This document shows, in pieces, positions 9,285-18,506 of a DNA stretch of 64,000 nucleotides. The stretch is taken from assembly GCF_017303315.1 (NCBI RefSeq), contig NZ_JAFKOI010000008.1, positions 62,001-126,000 of the forward strand, read 5' to 3'. This stretch comes from Bacillus sp. NTK071 (GTDB lineage: Bacteria > Bacillota > Bacilli > Bacillales > Guptibacillaceae). A program made the position numbers and the translations under genes. Under the pieces are notes generated by a model, which was not told the origin of the DNA, did not search any database, and saw only the letters and a list, made by a program, of their open reading frames with translations. Every line of letters starts with the position of its first letter. The stretch's first letter is position 1.

Positions 9285-9852
9285 GAAGGTGGAAGCAGAG
9301 AAACTACCTAATGTAAGAGCATTTGAAGATGAGTTTACCAGAGGTTTCCTGCAATCAATTAAAGAGACTAAAGAAGGATACTATCCTTTTTTATCTCAGA
9401 CTAGTAATTATGAAATGAATTTCCCCGCAGGTGGCGTTATAGATGAAAGAGGATATTTCCAACAAAACGGTACTGAAAAATTTAGCATTGGCCATGTAAG
9501 CAATGAATTTAACGCCAGAATAAACATAAAATATTTTGGGTTTATGAAATCAGACTCTATGGATTCAAGGCTCCAAACAATTAAAGAAAATTCTGATACA
9601 CCATTACAATTTCAACAAAAAGATTTACCTGGTCGTACTCTGCAAAAAGCTTTTTACAAAGATGATCTAGGCTACTTTGGATATGTTGCCATGATTCAAA
9701 ACTCTGAGAATAGCGGGGCGGTTGAAATATCAACAGTTTCTGAATGTAAGGAAAACGCTGAAAACTGTAATCAGATTATAGAAGATACAAAAACAACTAT
9801 TTCAAAATGGCTGGAGTCTATTAAATTTAGAACTAAGACCGGAAGTGAATAA
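9196..9852 (+). CDS. Lipoprotein of unknown function, paralogue 1
   Basis: About 218 aa. I place the start at ATG 9196, because GGAGG (9185-9189) touches the upstream in-frame ATG at 9190 but is six bases from the one at 9196. The signal peptide MRLSISLLIIMSLFLGGC ends in a lipobox, so the protein should be anchored outside the membrane. The mature part is hydrophilic, with two Cys near the C-terminus (ECKENAENCNQ), also present in the paralogue at 12707. It is followed directly by a truncated lipase-like gene, so it may be an immunity lipoprotein for an exported lipase. That role is inference from arrangement only. Confidence 0.8.
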   Translation: MRLSISLLIIMSLFLGGCQMSDDNQTIDPEKVEAEKLPNVRAFEDEFTRGFLQSIKETKEGYYPFLSQTSNYEMNFPAGGVIDERGYFQQNGTEKFSIGHVSNEFNARINIKYFGFMKSDSMDSRLQTIKENSDTPLQFQQKDLPGRTLQKAFYKDDLGYFGYVAMIQNSENSGAVEISTVSECKENAENCNQIIEDTKTTISKWLESIKFRTKTGSE

Positions 9853-9856
9853 AGTT

Positions 9857-10123
9857 ATGACAAATCAATTATTAAGTTCGCGAGAATTCCGATTAAGAAT
9901 CACTGACTTAGAATATGACAATTTATCTGAAAGTGAGTTCATTCGAGAAGTTCAAAGAATTTACCTTGAAGAATTTGAAGAAACGCTTCCTGCTAAATTG
10001 GACATTTTTCACTCCTCTCAGTCTTCTCACCTTAATAATGACACATCGGGATACGATGGTACGGCCATACATTTTATATCTGAAAAAGATGACATCGGAG
10101 AATCACCGGGACGGTTCTACTGA
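9857..10123 (+). pseudogene. Lipase-like protein (DUF6792-type), N-terminal fragment cut by a repeat
   Basis: Starts MTNQLLSSREFRLRITDLEY a few bases after the lipoprotein stop and reads to SGYDGTAIHF, an N-terminal pattern I associate from memory with Bacillus lipase-like DUF6792 proteins. The native sequence ends where repeat copy B begins (10100); the last eight or so residues (GESPGRFY) are encoded by the repeat. The GxSxG nucleophile region of the family is missing, so the product should be inactive. A GTG start at 9845, overlapping the lipoprotein gene, is the alternative. Confidence 0.6.
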
Positions 10124-10248
10124 TTCATTTGCTTCATCACATCAAAAAAACCAGGTGAGCTACTAATTAAATTAGTTTGCTTCCTCGTTTTACTTGAGTT
10201 CTTAAATATAAGTCTAATAGTGAATCATGAGAACCGTCCCTGTGACTC
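10100..10248. repeat. BIME-like dispersed repeat, copy B (149 bp)
   Basis: Same architecture as copy A and almost the same sequence. Its left end truncates the lipase-like gene, and its right end is joined directly to a duplicated piece of the LysM-GH18 gene, so both borders are recombination junctions. Confidence 0.9.
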
Positions 10249-10249
10249 C

Positions 10250-10367
10250 ATCGATACACCATAAGCAATTGAAATGCCCCAAAGATTATCACCCACCATT
10301 ACTGTGTGGATCGCCATTGAATCCCCCCGTTGCGCAATACGCTATATGAATAGTCTATTTTGGAATG
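10250..10367 (-). pseudogene. Duplicated 5' end and leader of the LysM-GH18 gene
   Basis: About 118 bases matching 8728-8845 with roughly one mismatch: start codon, about 22 codons of the first LysM domain and the upstream region. It begins exactly at the edge of repeat copy B and carries no complete domain. Confidence 0.85.
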
Positions 10368-10487
10368 AGGGTCTTCAAGAAGGAGGATTTTCTTGAGGAG
10401 GAGAGGGAAAGATTTGCGATATTAAAATATACTATCTTGATGTAAGTACGGATTGCTCAATTCCTGTTAAAAGAATCCTTAGAGCTT

Positions 10488-11390
10488 TTACTCTTTTACA
10501 ATATAATCTGGTGCTCCTTTTTTAAGTGAATTCTCTTTATTGTTCTGTGCACTTGTTTTATCGATTGTATTATCATGCAGAAGAAAACTATACTTGCCTG
10601 AAGGAAGTCCATCCTTTACTGTAATTTGCTCGACGATTGTATCAAATATTTTTTCATTTGGATCTACGTCTTGTTCCTCCATATACATTTGGATTGTAAT
10701 TGAAATCTTTGAAGAATCAATAGGTTCAGGTCCCAGGATACTTTTCCATTCTTCTCTGGTTTTGTTTGGATTCATTAAATATACTGGTAATAATTCTTCT
10801 AATCTCCCACCATAAACAGTCACTTTATAATATGGCGTTAAAAAGTAATTTCCTCTTACATTTTCATTTGCTTCTTCTCTTATTCCGATGACTGGATACT
10901 CTTGAACTATACCTTCAAGAAATTTATCAAGTTCCATAAATCTATCTTCATAAACCCATGCATATAAACCACTGACAATAGCTGTCTCAACTTGCCCTTC
11001 TTGCGACGAAACGCCTTCTGGATCTATTTCTTCCTTATCTTTATCAACAGGAATAATAGCGTAGGAATAGAAATGCGGCTGCCCAACTGACTCTACAAAT
11101 ACCGTCGCACCGTCTACTGCTCCTACAATGTTATGTACCTTAACTTCGGTTTGATAGTTTTCTTTAAAATAGGCTTTCACTGCTTCTTCGACTTCTTCTT
11201 TATGTTTCTCAGCAATTTTGTCAGTTTCATCGCCGTTAGGGAGGAGGTAACCTACCCCAGTGTAGTCTTGAACTGATACAAAGTACTTGTCTTCTATAAT
11301 ATCTTCTTCTGATTTATCATTGAACAAACACCCACTGAGAAGTAATGTGCTACAAAAAATGCTACTATACAGGTATCTTTTTTTAATCAT
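10488..11390 (-). CDS. DUF1672-family lipoprotein, paralogue 1
   Basis: 300 aa, signal peptide MIKKRYLYSSIFCSTLLLSGC with lipobox LSGC. The mature protein has the family blocks VQDYTGVGYLLPNGDETDKI, KVHNIVGAVDGATVFVESVG, EGQVETAIVSGLYAWVYE and FLLHDNTIDKT. DUF1672 lipoproteins are known from staphylococci and bacilli. To my knowledge this is the class to which TilA, the immunity lipoprotein of the type VII-secreted lipase TslA, belongs. This copy has no lipase gene directly beside it, so it may be an orphan immunity gene that protects against lipases of other strains. Confidence 0.85.
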   Translation of the reverse strand: MIKKRYLYSSIFCSTLLLSGCLFNDKSEEDIIEDKYFVSVQDYTGVGYLLPNGDETDKIAEKHKEEVEEAVKAYFKENYQTEVKVHNIVGAVDGATVFVESVGQPHFYSYAIIPVDKDKEEIDPEGVSSQEGQVETAIVSGLYAWVYEDRFMELDKFLEGIVQEYPVIGIREEANENVRGNYFLTPYYKVTVYGGRLEELLPVYLMNPNKTREEWKSILGPEPIDSSKISITIQMYMEEQDVDPNEKIFDTIVEQITVKDGLPSGKYSFLLHDNTIDKTSAQNNKENSLKKGAPDYIVKE

Positions 11391-11490
11391 TCATAACCCC
11401 TTTTTCAATTAGTAAGAAACAGACCTTTATGACTCTTCTGTATGATAGAAGAAATTCATTAAATCAGCTGTAGCTAATTTAATGTTTTGT

Positions 11491-12417
11491 TTAATCCTTA
11501 ATAATATCATCTGGATAAGTTCGTTCTAGACTATTGTCCTTTGTATTCTGACCACTCGATTTATTGATTGTATTGTCATGTAAAATAAAACCGTATTGTC
11601 CCACGGCTAGTCCTTCCATTTCTGACAAGCCACTTACCACTTCATTAAATATTTCCTTACTTGGTTCAGCATCAGGTTCTTCCATATATAACTGAATAAG
11701 AGTAGCTACCATGGAAGGATCAATTGATTCACCCTCTAACATTTTTGCCCATTCTTCTTTTGATCGATTAGGTTTATCTAAATACGGTGCCAATAGCTTT
11801 TTTTCCAAAGTTCCACCATAAATAACAACTTTATAGTATGGAGTTGTATGATAGTTGCCAACCCCATTTTGATTAGACACTTTAGGTATACCGACGATCG
11901 GATACTGCGTCACTTTTTCGTCCAAATACTGATCAAGTTTCTGAAATTCCTCTTCAAAGATCCAAGCATATAATCCGCTAATAATAGCTGTTTCGACCTG
12001 CCCTTCTTGTGACCAAACTCCACTAGGATCTACTTCTTCTGTTTGTTTATCGGCTGGAATAATGGCATATGTGTAAAAGTGTGGCTTCCCAACTGATTCC
12101 ACAAAAACACTCGCACCATCTACCGCTCCAACGATGTTGTGTACTTTAACATCTGTTTTATAGTTTTCTTTAAAATATGCCTTCACTGCCTTATGTACTT
12201 CTTCTTTATATTCCTCTGCAATTTTGTCAGTTTCACTGCAATTGGGTAATGAATATTCCTCCGCTGTATAATCCTGTACAGATTTAAAGTATTGATCCTC
12301 TATTAATTCTTTCGTGGTCTTTTTCGGTTCATCCTTTGGATTAGTGAAAGTAGAACACCCTCCCAGAATGATTACACCCGCAAGGATACTAGTATATATA
12401 AATCTTTTTTTGTTCAT
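11491..12417 (-). CDS. DUF1672-family lipoprotein, paralogue 2
   Basis: 308 aa with signal peptide MNKKRFIYTSILAGVIILGGC. It aligns along its length with the copies at 10488 and 15859 (shared EDQYFKSVQDYTAEEYSLPN, KVHNIVGAVDGASVFVESVG, GQVETAIISGLYAWIFEE, LHDNTINKSSGQNTKDNSLE). It is closer to the 15859 copy than to the 10488 copy. One oddity is a Cys in SLPNCSETDK, where the others have Gly. It lies 100 bases upstream of paralogue 1 on the same strand. Confidence 0.85.
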   Translation of the reverse strand: MNKKRFIYTSILAGVIILGGCSTFTNPKDEPKKTTKELIEDQYFKSVQDYTAEEYSLPNCSETDKIAEEYKEEVHKAVKAYFKENYKTDVKVHNIVGAVDGASVFVESVGKPHFYTYAIIPADKQTEEVDPSGVWSQEGQVETAIISGLYAWIFEEEFQKLDQYLDEKVTQYPIVGIPKVSNQNGVGNYHTTPYYKVVIYGGTLEKKLLAPYLDKPNRSKEEWAKMLEGESIDPSMVATLIQLYMEEPDAEPSKEIFNEVVSGLSEMEGLAVGQYGFILHDNTINKSSGQNTKDNSLERTYPDDIIKD

Positions 12418-12557
12418 GGATAGCCACCTCTTTATCTGTAAAGAACAATCATATTATTTCTCTACGCTTCCACATTATAAATCAAATTTAACAACACATC
12501 CGCCAACACTATTGTTTATATATATGATTTTCAAAATAATAAATATTGAAAGAATTT

Positions 12558-12795
12558 TAGAGAACGTTAGTATTAAATTCCTAGTACCAATGTCCTCACT
12601 TTAACGAATACAATTGAATGTGTCTGTAATACGTTCCAAGAAAAGTTTATCTGTTGTATTTTTTAATAAGGAATACATATCAACCATATGAAGCTGGAGG
12701 ATGACGATGAGATTATCGATTAGTCTACTCATTATTATGTCTTTATTTTTAGGAGGGTGCCAGATGAGTGATGATAACCAAACAACTGACCCAGA
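12558..12795. repeat. Duplicated promoter-leader-signal-peptide block, copy 2
   Basis: Partner of 9047-9284, at a constant offset of 3511 bases. Identity falls off a few codons into the mature lipoprotein. Confidence 0.85.
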
Positions 12796-13363
12796 GAAAG
12801 TTAATGCCGAAGAATTGCCGAAAGTAAGGGCATTTGAAAATGAGTTTACCAGAGGATTCTTGCAGTCGATTGAAGAGACCAGAAATGGATACTATCCTTT
12901 TTTATCTGGAACTGGAAATTATAAAATGGACTTTCCTGCAGATGGAATTATCGGAGAAGCAGGATACTCATTACAAGAGGGCTCTGAAAGCTATCTAATT
13001 GGCAATACAAGCGGGGAAATTGAAGGAGAAATAGTAATAAAGTATTATCAATTTATGAAAAACGAGTTTAAAGACTCCAGCCTCCAAACATTAAATGACC
13101 TTTATGATCGTCCACTTGAATTCGAAGAAAAAAAGTTGGATGGACGATCTATAAACATCGCTTTTTTCGAGGATGAAATCGGGAATCAGATTGTTGTTGG
13201 TTTCATTCAAAACACAAAAGACTCTGGTGCGGTTGAAGTAGACTACACATTTCAGTGCAAAGAAAGTAATTCAGATTGCACAAAAAGAATTGAAGACAAG
13301 AAAAAAGACATCGAAAATTGGATGGAAACAATTACATTTTTAAATAAGAATAATAGTGATTAA
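12707..13363 (+). CDS. Lipoprotein of unknown function, paralogue 2
   Basis: About 218 aa, start chosen at the second ATG for the same ribosome-spacing reason as its paralogue at 9196. The signal peptide is identical (MRLSISLLIIMSLFLGGC). The mature part keeps only the framework (RAFENEFTRGFLQSIEETR, GYYPFLSGTGNY, DSGAVEVDYTFQCKESNSDC) and is otherwise diverged. No lipase gene follows here; a repeat copy and the convergent TslA-like gene do. Possibly an orphan immunity lipoprotein. Confidence 0.8.
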   Translation: MRLSISLLIIMSLFLGGCQMSDDNQTTDPEKVNAEELPKVRAFENEFTRGFLQSIEETRNGYYPFLSGTGNYKMDFPADGIIGEAGYSLQEGSESYLIGNTSGEIEGEIVIKYYQFMKNEFKDSSLQTLNDLYDRPLEFEEKKLDGRSINIAFFEDEIGNQIVVGFIQNTKDSGAVEVDYTFQCKESNSDCTKRIEDKKKDIENWMETITFLNKNNSD

Positions 13364-13524
13364 ACTCATAAAAAAATAAGTTCATATATAATTGAACATG
13401 TGAAAGAAGTGTTCCTTAAAAATTCTCTATAAGTTCATCTCACTATACCTTAGCCACCACCATTGGCGAAAGAGGCCTTTTTATAATTCTTGGTTCTTAA
13501 ACTCTTCCAAATCTATTTTGTAAT

Positions 13525-13673
13525 GAATCACCGGGACGGTTCTGCTGATTCATTTGCTTCATCACATCAAAAAAACCAGGTGAGCTACTAATTAAATTAG
13601 TTTGCTTCCTCGTTTTACTTGAGTTCTTAAATATAAGTCTAATAGTGAATCATGAGAACCGTCCCTATGATTC
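13525..13673. repeat. BIME-like dispersed repeat, copy C (149 bp)
   Basis: Nearly identical to copies A and B. Lies between the 3' ends of the second lipoprotein gene and the convergent TslA-like gene. Confidence 0.9.
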
Positions 13674-13697
13674 AGAACGGTTACGATTATTCGTTCA

Positions 13698-13733
13698 AAA
13701 TAAAAGCACATGACCTTTAATAGTCACATGCTT
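13698..13733 (-). terminator. Rho-independent terminator of the TslA-like gene
   Basis: On the minus strand AAGCATGTGACTATTAAAGG folds with the following TCATGTGCTT and is followed by a T-rich run. It begins directly at the stop codon. Confidence 0.8.
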
Positions 13734-15833
13734 CTACATAACTGTCCCTCTTTCAACCTGTGCGTGAAGAAATTTAAGATTATGAACAACCTGTTCAGAT
13801 GCTTCAACGAGAGCATCGACCGATACTGCTTTTTGATGAGAGAGTTGGTTGATTACATCCGAAAATAATAGGGTCATTTCTTCTAAGATATCGGTAGAAC
13901 TCAAATTGTATAACCGAACATCTTCGTACTTGCTAATGTTAAAAAGAGCTGTATCGATGTAAGGTTTGAAGCGACCAATTAACTCAGGGAAGTTTGTTAA
14001 CAGTTGCTGTGTGCCTTCTTCTAGACCTTCTACCATATTAAGCAGCTGTTCTAATGGGCTAATTGTGACGGATACAAACTCGTTAATCTTTTCATCAAAA
14101 CTGCTGAATAAGCCTAGTAATTTGACTGGCAACGAGGAAGTGGATTGAACTTGTATATACCGAATAGAATTAATGAGAGCTTGTAGCATACTACCAAATG
14201 CAGACAGTATCCCTTTTATTGTTGAGAGAGGCGGAATAATATGCATCCAAATAGCATTTACGATTTTCTCCGTCGCTTCTTCCAGAACTTTTTCTTTAAT
14301 GGATAGTCCATTTGGTAAATACTCAGAATCAATCAGACGGGATTTTTCTATTTTTGATATCTTCTTAACCTCTTGAACTCGGTTTACCTTCGACTCAATA
14401 GAAGCCGCTAATGAAAGGTCACCATCAAAGAGTGACGCTGCCGTTTCGGAAACACTCGTTCCAAAGTTCATGATTTGACCTGATAACAAGTCTTTATTCT
14501 GGTTGATAATTTTGTAATGAGACGCTAATTCACCAACTATGGCATCATAAAAGTAATCCGTTCCCCCTTCAAACAATTCAGGGAGTTTATTCTCTCGTAT
14601 GTAATTCATATGCTGTACAAGATCCTCGAAATGGCTTTCCATTTCATCAATTTTCAGCTGAATATCACTAAAGATACTTTCCACGCTAACATCAATCTTA
14701 AAAATATGTTCAGCAATCTCAGCTGGCGGAGAATTAAGATACGAATTTAGCCCCCTAAAGCGATCCTCTGCCATATACAAAAGTTTTCTCATATTCTCAA
14801 TTTCCACCTGTATGAGGTAACCGGTTGATGTAATTCCCTTTAAAACTTGTGAAGAGGTTAGATCTTCGACAAAGTTAGAGAATGTTTCTTTTAAATTAGC
14901 TACACGCTCTTCAAATTTTGCTCGCTCATCCTCAACGATACTAACAGAATTTCCGATGTATTCTGTAGAAAGAGAAAGACGATTCGCTACAAGATCAAAT
15001 ATCCCTTGATACAGGGTATCAATTGTTTCTGCATTAAGTTCAATGCGACTTGAATTACCTGTATGTAGTGACTCACCAGTCCAAATGCTTGTTACAATGT
15101 GCTCATCAGCACCAATTCGGATAAACCCGTAACCCGGTTCACCTTTCACACCAATCTCTACTTGTTGGTCTTTCATATCCCCGTCTAGATAACCGGTATG
15201 ATTTGCTCCTAAAAGAAGCGATCCTGTTGGGGTTCCTCCACCAATTCGATAGGCTTTTCCTGGTATGCGATAACCCAGTCCCAATGCTTCTTCCCCATTT
15301 GTTAAAGGATCGTATTCCATGAAATAGTTTGTGCTATTAACTTCTAGATTTGTTGGATCTATTAAATCACCTGGTAAAATAGCAGGGTTTAACGTCACAC
15401 TTTTAACGTCCTTGTTTTTAACTGCAATTGAGTTTGCGAGTGCTCCACCTAGAGAGTTGCCTGCTACGTATGAGATTTCTCCGAACTTCTCTTCCATATC
15501 ATTGAAATATTGACCAGCGTCTTTTAACTGCTGCGGGGTGTCAGCACCAATGAGTTTAAGATCAGTCATAACATCTTGTTTATCTTTGGGATCAGTTCCT
15601 ACATAGATAACTGCTATATCCAAAGAATTGATATCATCTGAAACCTTTTGAACAGTAATTGCATTTAAGCCTGATGAATTAATTACAATACGGTCAATTA
15701 CTTCGTAAATATTACCATTTACCTGTAAATTTTCAGAAGCAAAAAGTTCTCTATAAGCGTGAAAACCTGAAAGTTCTACAAGGTCCCTATCACTAATATT
15801 ATTATTTTGTACAGCTTTCAAGTATATCTCCAC
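13734..15833 (-). CDS. TslA-like lipase with C-terminal helical (reverse LXG) domain, probable T7SS toxin
   Basis: 699 aa. Residues 1-220 form an alpha/beta hydrolase of the SA1320 type: start ISDRDLVELSGFHAYREL, nucleophile elbow YVAGNSLGGALAN (Ser127), probable Asp175 in FMEYDPLTNG and His212 in GANHTGYL. Residues about 270-699 are almost entirely amphipathic helix with no enzyme motif. This order, enzyme first and helical secretion domain last, is that of TslA, a type VII-secreted antibacterial phospholipase of Staphylococcus. The gene lies 25 bases after a DUF1672 lipoprotein gene on the same strand, as expected for a toxin with its TilA-type immunity protein. No small partner genes (TlaA/TlaB type) are visible here. 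The secretion and toxin roles are inferred. Confidence 0.75.
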   Translation of the reverse strand: MEIYLKAVQNNNISDRDLVELSGFHAYRELFASENLQVNGNIYEVIDRIVINSSGLNAITVQKVSDDINSLDIAVIYVGTDPKDKQDVMTDLKLIGADTPQQLKDAGQYFNDMEEKFGEISYVAGNSLGGALANSIAVKNKDVKSVTLNPAILPGDLIDPTNLEVNSTNYFMEYDPLTNGEEALGLGYRIPGKAYRIGGGTPTGSLLLGANHTGYLDGDMKDQQVEIGVKGEPGYGFIRIGADEHIVTSIWTGESLHTGNSSRIELNAETIDTLYQGIFDLVANRLSLSTEYIGNSVSIVEDERAKFEERVANLKETFSNFVEDLTSSQVLKGITSTGYLIQVEIENMRKLLYMAEDRFRGLNSYLNSPPAEIAEHIFKIDVSVESIFSDIQLKIDEMESHFEDLVQHMNYIRENKLPELFEGGTDYFYDAIVGELASHYKIINQNKDLLSGQIMNFGTSVSETAASLFDGDLSLAASIESKVNRVQEVKKISKIEKSRLIDSEYLPNGLSIKEKVLEEATEKIVNAIWMHIIPPLSTIKGILSAFGSMLQALINSIRYIQVQSTSSLPVKLLGLFSSFDEKINEFVSVTISPLEQLLNMVEGLEEGTQQLLTNFPELIGRFKPYIDTALFNISKYEDVRLYNLSSTDILEEMTLLFSDVINQLSHQKAVSVDALVEASEQVVHNLKFLHAQVERGTVM

Positions 15834-15858
15834 CTTTTATAGATATGTATATATAACA

Positions 15859-16812
15859 TTATTCCTTAACAATATAATTTGGAGCAGCCCTTTCTAGGGT
15901 ATTTCCCTTAGTATTCTGTCCTCTTGTTTTATCAATCGTATTGTCATGAAGTAGAAAGCTATACTTTCCGACAGGTAGCCCTTCCATAGTAGACAGGTCA
16001 TTTACAATTTGATCAAATATTTCCGAGTTTGGTTCAACATCAGGTTCTTCCATGTATAACTGAATAAGCGTACCAACCCTAGCAGGATTAATTGATTCAC
16101 TCTCTAACATTTTTGCCCATTCTTCTTTTGACCGATCAGGATTCTCTAGGTATGGTTTTAATAGCTTTTCTTCCACAGTTCCACCATATATAACGACTTT
16201 ATAATATGGCGTTGTATGGTAGTTACCAACGCCATTCTGATTAGCCTCTTCAGGTATACCAACGATTGGATACTCATTAACTTTTTCATTTAAATACTGA
16301 TCAAGTTTCTTAAACTTGTCATTGAAAATCCAAGCGTATAATCCGCTGACAATAGCTGTTTCAACTTGCCCTTCTTGAGACCAAACACCACTAGGATCTA
16401 CTTCCCCTTTTTGTTTATCGACCGGAATAATCGCATAGGAATAAAAGTGTGGCTTTCCAATTGATTCCACAGATACGCTAGCCCCACCTACTGCCCCAAC
16501 AATGTTATGTACCTTAACATCTGTTTTATAGTTTGCTTTAAAGTATGCCTTTACTGCTTTATGTACTTCTTCTTTATGTTCCTCGGCAATTTTGTCAGTT
16601 TCACTGCCATTCGGTAATGAATATTCCTCCGCTGTATAGTCCTGTACAGATTTAAAGTATTGATCCTCTAATGATTCATTAGAAATTTGTTTCTCTTCAT
16701 TTTGTTCCTTCTCTTTATTCGGTTCATCGTTTGTATTTGTCAAAGCAGAACAACCTCCCAGAAATAATGCACTGCAAAGGATGCCAGTATATAGGTATCT
16801 TTTTTTAGTCAT
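15859..16812 (-). CDS. DUF1672-family lipoprotein, paralogue 3 (candidate TilA-type immunity)
   Basis: 317 aa, signal peptide MTKKRYLYTGILCSALFLGGC followed by a charged linker rich in Glu/Lys/Asn before the conserved domain (SVQDYTAEEYSLPNGSETDK, KVHNIVGAVGGASVSVESIG, QEGQVETAIVSGLYAWIFND). It is the first gene of a two-gene unit with the TslA-like lipase (25-base gap), which makes it the best candidate immunity protein for that lipase at the outer face of the membrane. Paralogues 1 and 2 nearby may extend the range of protection. Confidence 0.85.
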   Translation of the reverse strand: MTKKRYLYTGILCSALFLGGCSALTNTNDEPNKEKEQNEEKQISNESLEDQYFKSVQDYTAEEYSLPNGSETDKIAEEHKEEVHKAVKAYFKANYKTDVKVHNIVGAVGGASVSVESIGKPHFYSYAIIPVDKQKGEVDPSGVWSQEGQVETAIVSGLYAWIFNDKFKKLDQYLNEKVNEYPIVGIPEEANQNGVGNYHTTPYYKVVIYGGTVEEKLLKPYLENPDRSKEEWAKMLESESINPARVGTLIQLYMEEPDVEPNSEIFDQIVNDLSTMEGLPVGKYSFLLHDNTIDKTRGQNTKGNTLERAAPNYIVKE

Positions 16813-16959
16813 AGATAGCTCCCTCTTCAGTTTTTCACAACGCCCAATAATGGTTTACTATTTTATAGTATAAATGAAAATGATCTAAAGGCTTCCTGGT
16901 AATTTCCTTTTCATCAAAAATAGTCTGATAGACTTATTCACTATTACCTAGTTATATAA

Positions 16960-17042
16960 TTGACCTGGACGGATCTACCTACACACAACAAAAAACCAGG
17001 TGAGCTACTAAATAAATTAGTTAGCTTCCTGGTTTTCTTGAT
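16960..17042 (-). terminator. Degenerate repeat copy serving as terminator
   Basis: Left end decayed to CCTGGACGGATCTAC, right end lost, but the central hairpin (AACCAGGTGAGCTACTAA / TTAGTTAGCTTCCTGGTT) is intact and followed on the minus strand by a T-run. It lies just behind the stop codon of the gene at 17061. Confidence 0.7.
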
Positions 17043-17060
17043 TTATTATCTTGGATCAAC

Positions 17061-18506
17061 TCAATCTAACGAAAAAATATCATCCTCAACGCCCTCACCT
17101 ACTGCACTTGTACCACCTAAAATCGTGTAGCTAGACGTTTGTTCTTCTTTAAAGAATTGATACGTGGAGTCAGGTAGATTCTTCTTCTTAGTTAAAACGA
17201 TGGGGTCTCCATTGTTTGCTGCTAGGACTGACCCAGCTAACGCATCTGCAAATCCTTCACCCGTTGCTACAAACACTTCGAAAGTTGGCATTTCAAGCTT
17301 CTTGGCAATGGCAATCGACGTTTCATAGCGATCACTCCCTTGTATTCTCGTTGGAGAAGGAAGTTGCTTCTTCACCTTTTCACTAACCGCATTTGGGCCA
17401 CCGATGACGTATGTTTTCGTATAGTTTGCCATGGCATCCTTTGTTGCTTTTGATAGTTCATTTTTATCTGTTAAATAGATTGGATACCCATACATTGCCG
17501 CATATGGTGCCATGGAAAGAGCATCAGGGAAGTTACCGCCATATACTACGACCGCTGTTCGATTTGGCAGAAGCGTCGCCGCTATCGCTGCAGCCGTTTC
17601 GTAACGATTCTCACCTTTAATTCGATTAACCGTTAATTTCATCTCATTTTTTAATTCCTTTTCGACAGCTGATGAAATTGCACTTGTTCCACCAAGAATA
17701 GTAACCTTCTTCACTCCCAAATCTTCAATTAACTTACGTACTCTCTCATCAAGCTTCCCTTTAGGTGTTAGAAGGATTGGTGCATTCATTTGAAAAGCAA
17801 GCGGTGCTCCTGCTAGAGCATCTGGAAATGTTAAGCCCGTTGCTAGAACGACGTTATCGGCTCCCTTCGGCCAACCCGCTTTTGCAATCTCAATCGCCGT
17901 TTCATAGCGATCAGATCCTGAAATGCGGTTAATAAATTCAAAGTTTGTAACAGACAGACCATAGATACCATCTGTCCCACCACCATTTAAATCAATGGCT
18001 CCTACATAATAAGTACCTGGTGGTATAGGATAGACCTGAACTTGAACGTCATCATAGATCTCATAGAGTGCAGGATCTAACCAATTTCCCTCTTCATCAG
18101 CAAGAAGAAATCCGAGGTCAATCCCTGGTTGCGCAATACCTGACACAATCAAATCCACAGGATTCTTCACTTCAATTTGATACACATCAACATCATCCCA
18201 TTCAAACGTCCCATACACCACGTCATCAAGGTTTAAGAGATTCGCCTGATCAAACGAATCATTTGGTTCATTCTCCCAATATTCACTGAGTGTCTTCACT
18301 TTAGTAGGATCATTTGTTAGCTTCTGTTTTAACTGTGATTGGATGTCTTCTAATTCTTCCCTAGAAAAAGTCGTACCTTCATGCTGTTTCAATTTCTTAA
18401 TTTCATTCTTCAAATCGACATGGCTATCATTTGCTGCATAGCCGTTAGGCGCAAATCCACCTACTAACAAAAGACCAATTACCAAATACAAGACTACCTT
18501 CCCCAT
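17061..18506 (-). CDS. Exported cell-wall-binding repeat 2 protein with PPC-type domain
   Basis: About 481 aa. I take the ATG at 18506, since TGGAGGA (18514-18520) is correctly spaced for it and not for the upstream in-frame ATGs. Signal peptide MGKVVLYLVIGLLLVGGFAP. A bacterial pre-peptidase C-terminal-like beta domain follows (NEPNDSFDQANLL ... DVDVYQIEV ... GTYYVGAID). Three CW_binding_2 repeats come next, each starting with an R-x-x-G-x-[DN]-R-Y-E-T motif (ISGSDRYETAIEIAKAGW, IKGENRYETAAAIAATLL, IQGSDRYETSIAIAKKL). The repeats bind teichoic or other anionic wall polymers in proteins such as CwlB. No catalytic domain is present, so it is probably a wall-associated or adhesin-like protein. 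Confidence 0.85.
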   Translation of the reverse strand: MGKVVLYLVIGLLLVGGFAPNGYAANDSHVDLKNEIKKLKQHEGTTFSREELEDIQSQLKQKLTNDPTKVKTLSEYWENEPNDSFDQANLLNLDDVVYGTFEWDDVDVYQIEVKNPVDLIVSGIAQPGIDLGFLLADEEGNWLDPALYEIYDDVQVQVYPIPPGTYYVGAIDLNGGGTDGIYGLSVTNFEFINRISGSDRYETAIEIAKAGWPKGADNVVLATGLTFPDALAGAPLAFQMNAPILLTPKGKLDERVRKLIEDLGVKKVTILGGTSAISSAVEKELKNEMKLTVNRIKGENRYETAAAIAATLLPNRTAVVVYGGNFPDALSMAPYAAMYGYPIYLTDKNELSKATKDAMANYTKTYVIGGPNAVSEKVKKQLPSPTRIQGSDRYETSIAIAKKLEMPTFEVFVATGEGFADALAGSVLAANNGDPIVLTKKKNLPDSTYQFFKEEQTSSYTILGGTSAVGEGVEDDIFSLD

